DNA of 64,000 nucleotides. It comes from Burkholderiales bacterium. GTDB taxonomy: Bacteria; Pseudomonadota; Gammaproteobacteria; Burkholderiales; Burkholderiaceae_C. The stretch is taken from positions 206,764-270,763 of the forward strand of contig JACRAZ010000060.1 of the NCBI GenBank assembly GCA_016213205.1, in the 5' to 3' direction. Position numbers and translations under genes: made by a program. Numbering within the stretch: the stretch's first letter is position 1; each line of letters opens with the position of its first letter. Shown here piece after piece: positions 56,781 through 64,000 of this stretch. The notes below the pieces were generated by a model. The model saw only the letters and a list, made by a program, of their open reading frames with translations. It was not told the origin of the DNA and searched no databases.

Positions 56781-58318
56781 GCCGGGGCCACCGGCCGCCG
56801 CGCCGGCACGGCCCCCGTGGCACGCAGCGCGGCGCCGATGACGCCGATCGCACGCTCGATCGTGGCTTCGTCGGCGCCGGCATAACCCAGTGCCAGGCCG
56901 TTCACATCGCGCGCGTGCCAGCAGATCGACGACAGCGGCACCGCCCCCACGCCCTGCCTGCGGATGCTGCGGAACACCTCCACATCCGGCACCGAGCGCG
57001 GGAAGTGCAGCGCCGCGTGCATGCCCTCGGTGGTGGGGCCCAGCTGCGCCCACGGCGGCACATGGCGCTGCACCGCGGCCAGCAGCGCGGTGCGGCGCTC
57101 GCGGCAGCGCAGGCGCAGCTCGCGCAGGTGGGCGCTCATGTGGCCTTCGTCGATGAAGGCGGTCAGCGCGATCTGGGTGGCCACATGGGCATGCTCGCCC
57201 AGCAGGCCGCGCATCGCGGTGAAGATGTCGGCCAGGTGCGGCGGCACCACCAGGTAGGCCAGGCGCAGCGAGGGGAACAGCACGCCCTCGAAGGTGCCCA
57301 CCAGCAGCACGTGCTCGCCGCCATCCTGCGTGTGCAGGGCCGGCGGCGGCACGCCATCGTGCACGATCTCGGTGTTGTAGTTGCCCTCGATGATCCAGCT
57401 GCCCTGTTCGGCCGCCCACTGCAGCAGTTCGGCACCGCGCCGCGCGCTGGTGCGCACGCCCAGCGGGTGCTGGGCCAGCGGGTGCAGGTACACCGCCCTG
57501 GCATCGGGCGCCACCGCGCGGCCATGCGCCACGTCCAGCCCGTGTTCGTCGAAGGGGACACCGATGGCCTGCGCCCGCAACACCTCGAACAGCACCGGCA
57601 TGCTGGCATGGCCGGGGTCTTCCAGCCACACCTTGTCGCCTGGCTCCAGCAGCACGCGGGCGATCAGCTCCACCGCCTGCATCGGGCTGTTGAGGATCAG
57701 CACCTGCCGCGCCTCGCACTGCACGCCACGCGTGAGCATCAGGTGCCGCCGGATCGCCTCGCGCAGCTGCGGCAGCCCGGCCGAGGGGCCGTAGTTCAGG
57801 TGGCTGCGGTAGGTTTCGCTGCAGGCGCGGTTCATCAGCCGGCGCCAGGTGTCGAGCGGAAAGTCCTGCGTCGGCACATTGCGCGGGTGCAGCGCCGGCA
57901 ACGAGAACAGCTCGGTGGCCACTTCCAGCCGTGACCATTGCCCCAGGTGCGGCGCAAAGCGTTCGATCACGCGCCGGGCCGATGCGCTGACCGGCCGCTC
58001 GGCCACCGGCACCGCGATGCTGAAGCCCGCCGGCAGCACCTGGGCCACGTAGCTGCCGTCGCCGACACGGCGCTCGATGAAGCCCTCGCCCTGCAGCTGG
58101 TCGAAGGCCTCGTCCACCGCGCCGCGCGACACCGCGCAGTCGGCCGCCAGCCGGCGCGCCGACGGCAACCGGGTGCCGGGCCGCAGCGCCCCGCTGCGCA
58201 CGCCCTCGAGCACGGTTCGGTAGACGCGCACACGCTGCGCCAGGGCGGAGTGCTCACCGCCCTGAAGCGACTGGATGAAGATGCTCGAGACCTGTCGACC
58301 CACTGCCGGCTCTGTCAT
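56753..58318 (-). CDS. MocR/PdxR-type regulator with degenerate aminotransferase domain
   Basis: 521 residues. The GntR winged helix (about 25-95) has LRPGTRLPSARRLAADCAVSRGAVDEAF (shown in part: LPSARRLAADCAVSRG). A fold-type I aminotransferase domain spans 130-500. The PLP-binding lysine expected in GTFSK is missing, as the site reads GTFEG (341-345). EDDYD reads EGNYN (311-315), losing the Asp that holds the pyridine nitrogen. Both are plain in the DNA (57280-57300 and 57371-57400 regions). It may have become a PLP-independent repressor or bind another ligand. Divergent from the regulator at 58474, 155 bp apart. Confidence 0.88.
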   Translation of the reverse strand: MTEPAVGRQVSSIFIQSLQGGEHSALAQRVRVYRTVLEGVRSGALRPGTRLPSARRLAADCAVSRGAVDEAFDQLQGEGFIERRVGDGSYVAQVLPAGFSIAVPVAERPVSASARRVIERFAPHLGQWSRLEVATELFSLPALHPRNVPTQDFPLDTWRRLMNRACSETYRSHLNYGPSAGLPQLREAIRRHLMLTRGVQCEARQVLILNSPMQAVELIARVLLEPGDKVWLEDPGHASMPVLFEVLRAQAIGVPFDEHGLDVAHGRAVAPDARAVYLHPLAQHPLGVRTSARRGAELLQWAAEQGSWIIEGNYNTEIVHDGVPPPALHTQDGGEHVLLVGTFEGVLFPSLRLAYLVVPPHLADIFTAMRGLLGEHAHVATQIALTAFIDEGHMSAHLRELRLRCRERRTALLAAVQRHVPPWAQLGPTTEGMHAALHFPRSVPDVEVFRSIRRQGVGAVPLSSICWHARDVNGLALGYAGADEATIERAIGVIGAALRATGAVPARRPVAPAQSDIGENR

Positions 58319-58473
58319 GCGGCCACTCTAGCCACGCACCGGGTGGCGGCCAGCGGCCATGTGACGAACGGCGGTTTCGGAGGCCCGAGCTGCAGTGCCG
58401 CCCGAAAGGCGCGGCATTGGCCGCGGCGGCCGCACCCGATTGGCCCTTGCGGCGTGCCGCAGGCGCCGGAATC

Positions 58474-59337
58474 ATGCGCCCCACGATGATCCGCGACGAC
58501 CCGCTGCTGCAGGCCCTGCGCCCGCCGGTACCCCCCCTGCCCCGTGGACCCACGCCCTCGGGCTGGTGGGGCGCCGATGCCGCCAGCGCGGCACTGGTGC
58601 TGTTCGTCGGCCCTGGCGTGCGGCCCGATCGCACACTGTGCGATGCCCTGATGGGCGCCGGCATGCGCTGCGCCGCCGTGAGCCATCTCGCGGCCGCCCA
58701 CGCGGCCTGCGAGCACCTGCACTTCGACGCGCTGGTGGTCGACGTGGCCGCCCTGGGCCCCAGCCTCGCCCTGGGCCTGGCGGCCCTGCGGCCGGCCGTG
58801 GGCTGCCCGGTGCTGGTGGCCGCCGCCCAGCCGAGCGAAGTGGACGAGATCGTGGCACTCGAGCACGGCGCCCTGCACTACCTGGACTGGCCGGTGGCAC
58901 CGCGGCGCCTGCGCGCGCACCTGCAGGCACTGTTGCGTGTGCAGGGCCCGCCGATGCTGCGTGGCCCCGATCTGCCAGCCCATGCCCCACCGCAGCCGGC
59001 ATCGCCCGTGCCGGACCTGCTGCGCACGGCCGGGTGGGCGCTCGATGCGGCGCTGCGCGAGCTGCGCAGCGCAGACCGCACGGTGGCGCTGACCTCCGCG
59101 CAGTGCGAGATCCTGCGCTGCCTGGCCTCGGCCGCCGGCGGCGTGGTGCACCGCGCCGAGCTGAAGGCCTGCGTGGCCACCACGCGCGCACCGCTCACGG
59201 CCCGCAGCATCGATGTCTACGTGCACCGCCTGCGGCGGCGCCTTGCCGAAGGCGGCGTGACCGGCATCGACATCGATTGCGTGCGCGGCCGGGGCTACCG
59301 GCTGCGCAGCGTGCCGGCCGGCCGGCCGCTCAGCTGA
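58474..59337 (+). CDS. Atypical OmpR-like response regulator
   Basis: 287 residues from the ATG at 58474 (MRPTMIRDDP); ATG 58486 is an alternative. The receiver-like domain (about 40-155) keeps a candidate phospho-Asp in DALVVDVAALG. It lacks the N-terminal acidic pair (VLFVGPG) and the conserved Lys (LDWPVAPRR instead of the usual KP). The winged helix (about 190-280) is well formed: LTSAQCEILRCLAS, SIDVYVHRLRRRLAEG, CVRGRGYRLRS. No kinase is adjacent. It lies between the MocR-type gene and the TonB receptor, so it may control one of them (inference). Confidence 0.85.
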   Translation: MRPTMIRDDPLLQALRPPVPPLPRGPTPSGWWGADAASAALVLFVGPGVRPDRTLCDALMGAGMRCAAVSHLAAAHAACEHLHFDALVVDVAALGPSLALGLAALRPAVGCPVLVAAAQPSEVDEIVALEHGALHYLDWPVAPRRLRAHLQALLRVQGPPMLRGPDLPAHAPPQPASPVPDLLRTAGWALDAALRELRSADRTVALTSAQCEILRCLASAAGGVVHRAELKACVATTRAPLTARSIDVYVHRLRRRLAEGGVTGIDIDCVRGRGYRLRSVPAGRPLS

Positions 59338-59357
59338 ACGGCCGGCCCGCTGGCCGC

Positions 59358-62099
59358 TCACTCGAAGATGTAGCGCAATCCGGCGTAGAGGAAGCGGCCG
59401 CGCGGGTCGGCGTACTGCGGGTCGTAGCCGGACTGGAACGACACCTGGCCGCCCGAGTTGGTGTACGGCGGGTCGCGGTCGAGCAGGTTGCGCACGCCGG
59501 CCATCACGCGCAGGTTCTTCCAGCCGGTGTAGGCCACCTGCAGGTCCAGGGTCTGGTACGACCCCACGCGCGGCGTCTCGCCGCTCACGGTGCTGGGCAG
59601 GTCGATGTAGCCCTTCTGGAAGTTCTGCACCAGCGTCAGGTCCCAGGGGCCACGCGCCCAGCTCGCGCTGAGCTGGTGCTTCCAGCGCGGCGTCACGCCC
59701 CCGGTGGCCGCGTTCACGGTGTCCACGTTGCCGGTGAAGCTGCCGTCCGGGTTCTGGGTGTCGTACTTGCTGAAGTAGGTGCCGTTGGCGGCCAGGTTCA
59801 GCCGGCCGGCCTCACCCAGGTTGAAGGCGATGCGGGCATCGATGTCCACGCCCGACACCCGGGTCTCGCCGAGGTTGATGTTGGTGCCCGAGATGCTGGT
59901 GATCGGCCCCGGCAGGCGCGGGAAGGCCGGGTCCACCGCACCCCGGGTGATCAGGTGGCCGTACTTGGTGGTGTCGGCCAGGATCACCGCCGCGGCAATG
60001 CCGTTGGTGATGGTGTCCTTCAGGTTGATCTTGAACAGGTCGATCGCGATCGAGCTGTCCGGCCCGGGCTCGAACACCAGGCCCAGCGTGCTGCTGGTGG
60101 ACTTTTCGGGCCTGAGCGCGGCATTGCCGCCGATGGTGGTGGCGAACTGGGTCTGGCAATCGTTGCCGCCGCCGGTGGTGGGGCAGCGCAGCGGATCCGA
60201 CAGGCCCGGCGGCGTCACGGTCTGGGTGTTCGGCAGGTACAGGTCCTGGAGGCTGGGCGCGCGGAAGCCCTTGCCCACCGCGGCGCGCAGCAACATGCTC
60301 TTCGCCGGCTGCCAGCGCAGGCTGAGCTTGGGCGTGGTGGAGCTGCCCACGCCGGCATAGTCGTCCCAGCGCACCGCAGCCCCGGCCTCCAGGCCCTTGA
60401 CGATCGGCAGGCTCAGCTCGCCAAAGGCCGCGCGCACCTGGCGCGAGCGGTCGGTGACCAGGAAGTTGCCGCCATAGCCCGAGATGTCGCCGGTCTGGAT
60501 GGTGGGGCTCGGGTCGAACAGGTACTTCTCGCGCCGCAGCTCGGCGCCCAGCGCCAGCGCCAGCGGCCCTGCGGCCAGCTTCGTGAGTTCACGCGAGCCC
60601 TTGAGCTGCAGGCTCTGCAGCGTGGAGGTCACCTCGAAGGCCGTGCCGGTGAAATTGGCCGCGCGCAATTGCGCCACCACGTCCGGCGTGTTGTCACCCC
60701 AGAAGTTCACGTTGCCGCTGTTGAGCAGCGGCAGGATCTTGGTCAGCGCGGGATAGCCGTCGTTCACCGTCTCGCGCACCTTGCTCTGGCTGTGCAGCAA
60801 GGTGGCATCGACATCCCAGCCCGCGGCCACGCCACGCACGCCGGCGGCCAGGCGGGGGGCGGTGGACGTGTCGGTGATGTCGCGGTCGCCGCTCACATTG
60901 GCGCGCCAGCGCACCAGGATGTCCGGCAGCGGATTGCCCGCGCCCACCAGCCCACGCACGTAGGCCGTGGGGTAGTACTTCGCGCTGGGGTGCAGCAGGA
61001 TGGTGGAGGCGCCGTTGTACGGCGCCACGTTGTACAGCGGGTGGTTGTCCGGCAGCGCGAACTGGTCTGAAATCGGCACCGGCTGGATCACCGTGCGGAT
61101 GCTGTTGCGGTTGAACGACGCCTCGGCGAAGGCCTCGAGCTCGGGCGTGATCGCGAAGCGGCCGGATGCGAACAGGCTGCTGCGTTCGGTGGCCGGCAGC
61201 AAGGTCACCTGGGGTGAAGGGTCGTAGCGGCAGCGATCCTCCGGGCCATTGAGCGGATCGATCACCGAATAGGGCCCAGGGCAGGTGCCGGCTGCGGGGT
61301 TGCGGGTGCGGCCGGTGTCGTCCAACAGCACGATGTTGGCCGGGAAGGTGTTGCCCGAGGTCACGTCGTTGCCCTGCGCCACGTTGATGCCGCTGCGGGC
61401 GAAGTCGCGGTCGGCGCCGCGCAAGCCACCCTCCTTCTGGAACGAGGCCATTAGCATCAGGTTGAAGCGGTCGCGGCCCAGGTCGCCCAGGCCCCAGGTG
61501 GCCGACACCCGGCGCGCGGAGGCCCCGCCCTGCGTGGTGTCGCCCAGGTTCAGCGCCAGTTCGCCGCCGCGGTAGTCGGTGCGCAGGATGAAGTTCACGA
61601 CGCCGGCGATCGCATCCGAGCCGTACACCGCCGAGGCGCCGTCCTTCAGCACCTCCACCCGGTCGATGGCGGCCAGCGGGATGCTGTTCACGTCCACCGA
61701 CACCGAATCGCCGGTGAAGCCCACGCCATACGGGGCGATGCGCCGGCCGTTGATCAGCACCAGCGTGCGCAGCGAGGTCAGCCCGCGCAGCGAGATCGCC
61801 GAGATGCCACCCGTGGTGGTGCCCGAGGCCGACGAACTGGCCAGGCCGCCCGAGCTGGACATGGCCGAGACCGATTGCAGCAACTGCTCGACGTTCACGA
61901 CGCCCGCGCGCTCGATCGCCTTGCGGTCGATCACCTGCACCGGCAACGCGGTTTCGCCGTCGATGCGCTTGATCGACGAGCCGGTGATCTCGACCCGCTG
62001 GGTCGCGGCCTGCGCGGCGGCAAGCGCGGGCGTGGCCGCCAGCAGGCCGAGGCAGGCCACACGGGCGGCGCGTGCAATGGTGCTCAAGCTCGATGTCAT
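59358..62099 (-). CDS. TonB-dependent receptor, large type
   Basis: 913 residues from MTSSLSTIARAARVACLG at 62099, with a signal peptide ending near ALAAAQA. TonB-box-like QRVEITGSSIKR comes first. The plug domain follows (SLRGLTSLRTLVLINGRR, VEVLKDGASAVYGSDAIAG). A long barrel ends in an aromatic LYAGLRYIFE. The GSSIKR/NGRR/SDAIAG style and length place it with the receptors abundant in xanthomonads and sphingomonads that take up plant or polymer-derived oligomers or metal complexes. Substrate unknown. No tonB/exb genes are near. Preceded by GTCAC repeats. Confidence 0.9.
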   Translation of the reverse strand: MTSSLSTIARAARVACLGLLAATPALAAAQAATQRVEITGSSIKRIDGETALPVQVIDRKAIERAGVVNVEQLLQSVSAMSSSGGLASSSASGTTTGGISAISLRGLTSLRTLVLINGRRIAPYGVGFTGDSVSVDVNSIPLAAIDRVEVLKDGASAVYGSDAIAGVVNFILRTDYRGGELALNLGDTTQGGASARRVSATWGLGDLGRDRFNLMLMASFQKEGGLRGADRDFARSGINVAQGNDVTSGNTFPANIVLLDDTGRTRNPAAGTCPGPYSVIDPLNGPEDRCRYDPSPQVTLLPATERSSLFASGRFAITPELEAFAEASFNRNSIRTVIQPVPISDQFALPDNHPLYNVAPYNGASTILLHPSAKYYPTAYVRGLVGAGNPLPDILVRWRANVSGDRDITDTSTAPRLAAGVRGVAAGWDVDATLLHSQSKVRETVNDGYPALTKILPLLNSGNVNFWGDNTPDVVAQLRAANFTGTAFEVTSTLQSLQLKGSRELTKLAAGPLALALGAELRREKYLFDPSPTIQTGDISGYGGNFLVTDRSRQVRAAFGELSLPIVKGLEAGAAVRWDDYAGVGSSTTPKLSLRWQPAKSMLLRAAVGKGFRAPSLQDLYLPNTQTVTPPGLSDPLRCPTTGGGNDCQTQFATTIGGNAALRPEKSTSSTLGLVFEPGPDSSIAIDLFKINLKDTITNGIAAAVILADTTKYGHLITRGAVDPAFPRLPGPITSISGTNINLGETRVSGVDIDARIAFNLGEAGRLNLAANGTYFSKYDTQNPDGSFTGNVDTVNAATGGVTPRWKHQLSASWARGPWDLTLVQNFQKGYIDLPSTVSGETPRVGSYQTLDLQVAYTGWKNLRVMAGVRNLLDRDPPYTNSGGQVSFQSGYDPQYADPRGRFLYAGLRYIFE

Positions 62100-62231
62100 G
62101 GGGCTCTCCTTGGCAGGTGGCACCCCGGCCCTTGCGGCCAGGACGAGCACCCAATCTAGGCAGGCCCGTGCCGGCTGTCTGACACGGCGCATGTCGGCGC
62201 GGCGACACCGTGCAACGCACCGGCCCGCCGT

Positions 62232-62256
62232 GTCACGCCAGGTCACGCTGCGTCAC
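62232..62256. repeat. Three GTCAC direct repeats at exact 10-bp spacing
   Basis: GTCAC occurs at 62232-62236, 62242-62246 and 62252-62256; the first two extend to GTCACGC. A fourth, weaker GCGAC follows one turn later (62261). They lie in the divergent 276-bp spacer between the TonB receptor and the hydrolase. The one-helical-turn phasing suggests a cooperative operator. The rest of the spacer shows no clear promoter. Confidence 0.6.
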
Positions 62257-62375
62257 CGTTGCGACCCAGGCGACCGGCCGAGGCCACCCGCCGGCGAGGC
62301 GGGCAAACCCCAGTTGTCGCGCCCGAGGCACACTCTCGGCCATGTGTTCCCGCGCCGGACGGCGCTGCTGCTCCC

Positions 62376-63179
62376 ATGCCACCGACCATCGTCTTCTCCC
62401 ATGCCAACGGCTTTCCGGCCGGCACCTACCGCCAGCTGTTCCAGCACTGGCAGGCCGCCGGCTGGCGCGTGGCCGCACTCGACAAGTTCGGCCACGACCC
62501 ACGCTACCCGGTCACCAGCAACTGGTCGAAGCTGCGTGACCAGCTGGTCGACTTCATCCTGGCGCAGCGCTGCGGGCCGGTGTACCTGGTGGGCCACTCG
62601 CTGGGCGGCCTGCTGAGCCTGCTGGCGGCCTGCAAGCGGCCCGACCTGGTGCGGGGCCTGGTGCTGCTGGACAGCCCGGTGATCACCGGCTGGCGCGCCC
62701 ACAGCATCCGCATGCTCAAGCTCAGCGGGCTGATCCAGCGCGTATCGCCCGGGCGCGTCTCCCGCACGCGGCGGCACGAGTTCCCCTCACGCAAGGCGGC
62801 CCTCGCGCACTACGGGGCCAAGAGCGTGTTCGCGCGCTGGGCGCCCGGCGTGCTGGAGGATTACCTGGCCAGCGGCACCGTCAAGCAGGGCAGCAAGGTG
62901 GTGCTCGCGTTCGAGCGCGAGGTCGAGACCCACATCTACAACACCCTGCCGCACCACTTTGGCACGCTGCTGCAGCGCCACCCGCTGCACCGGCCGTTCG
63001 GCTTCATCGCCGGCACGCGCTCCACAGAAATCCGCCAGGGCGGCGTGCAGACCGCCCGTGTGCTGGCCGGCGAGCGTTTCCGCTGGATCGAGGGCACCCA
63101 CCTGTACCCAATGGAGAAGCCGGCCGAGACGGCCGCGCTGGTGCTGGAGCTGCTGGGCACCATGCAGGGCGACGATTGA
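62376..63179 (+). CDS. Alpha/beta hydrolase
   Basis: 267 residues from MPPTIVFSHANGFPAGTY at 62376. The HANGFP oxyanion-hole motif, nucleophile elbow GHSLGG, and late acid and histidine (EGTHLYPMEKP) form the catalytic set. It resembles bacterial serine hydrolases near pyrG in Burkholderiales that are annotated only as hydrolases. Cytoplasmic, with no signal peptide. Substrate unknown. Confidence 0.88.
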   Translation: MPPTIVFSHANGFPAGTYRQLFQHWQAAGWRVAALDKFGHDPRYPVTSNWSKLRDQLVDFILAQRCGPVYLVGHSLGGLLSLLAACKRPDLVRGLVLLDSPVITGWRAHSIRMLKLSGLIQRVSPGRVSRTRRHEFPSRKAALAHYGAKSVFARWAPGVLEDYLASGTVKQGSKVVLAFEREVETHIYNTLPHHFGTLLQRHPLHRPFGFIAGTRSTEIRQGGVQTARVLAGERFRWIEGTHLYPMEKPAETAALVLELLGTMQGDD

Positions 63180-63226
63180 GGTTTGTCCCATGGCCCGACA
63201 GGCCGGGCCGGACCACCCCCCCACCC

Positions 63227-64000
<774 letters not shown>

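Overview
The window is a GC-rich (roughly two-thirds G+C) chromosomal segment of a betaproteobacterium, most likely order Burkholderiales and probably near the Rubrivivax/Leptothrix/Ideonella group. The basis is the complete isc operon order, an intracellular PHB depolymerase, the zapA - 6S RNA - EVE-domain gene order, an assimilatory nitrate/nitrite cluster with ybiB, the rpsU-yqeY pair, and the general protein flavour. The species cannot be fixed from the sequence alone. I see no prophage, insertion sequence, CRISPR array, tRNA or rRNA. The region is almost fully coding core genome, with one clearly broken gene.

Layout. 1-5507: iscR-iscS-iscU-iscA-hscB-hscA-fdx on the minus strand, with an IscR-type palindrome upstream and a terminator-like hairpin between iscA and hscB. 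5514-8281: a low-molecular-weight phosphatase and uvrB (minus). 8440-11253: aromatic aminotransferase and intracellular PHB depolymerase (plus). 11262-14366: a tightly overlapping plus-strand run of RnfB-like ferredoxin, EamA permease, nth and a BtuF-like binding protein. It converges on a minus-strand B12 uptake operon (btuB-btuC-btuD, 14371-17912) led by a cobalamin riboswitch (18001-18182). 18290-20404: ZapB-like coiled coil, zapA, 6S RNA, EVE-domain protein and a TauE/SafE permease.

20429-33913 is the most interesting part. After a degenerate GGDEF protein comes a nitrate assimilation locus: a regulator fusing a pseudo-receiver, an ANTAR RNA-binding domain and two PilJ-type (nitrate-sensor-like) segments; a NarK-type transporter; a PP2C-phosphatase/Ser-Thr-kinase fusion; nirB; a secreted twin-PilJ protein; nirD; nitrate reductase; and ybiB. 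Two near-consensus sigma-54 promoters are visible, one in front of nirB and one about 215 nt ahead of narK. The second leaves a long structured leader that is a natural candidate target for the ANTAR protein. The reading is nitrogen-limitation control through sigma-54 plus nitrate-dependent antitermination, with PilJ modules proposed as nitrate sensors on both sides of the membrane.

34006-47078: sterol-desaturase-family protein, HI0933-type flavoprotein, rpsU, yqeY, a CX5R phosphatase-like protein, a TRAP 2-oxoacid-type transporter (dctQM converging on dctP), pmbA, darP, mog, cysE, trmJ and suhB (with an unusual disordered tail). 47104-55909: a chemoreceptor pseudogene, a MASE3-PAS hybrid histidine kinase, mutS translationally coupled to an Anbu proteasome-like protease, and a secreted protein with nine MORN repeats. 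56028-62099: two atypical OmpR-like regulators, a MocR-type regulator whose aminotransferase domain has lost its PLP lysine, and a TonB-dependent receptor. Three GTCAC repeats spaced exactly 10 bp lie upstream of that receptor. The window ends with an alpha/beta hydrolase and the start of pyrG.
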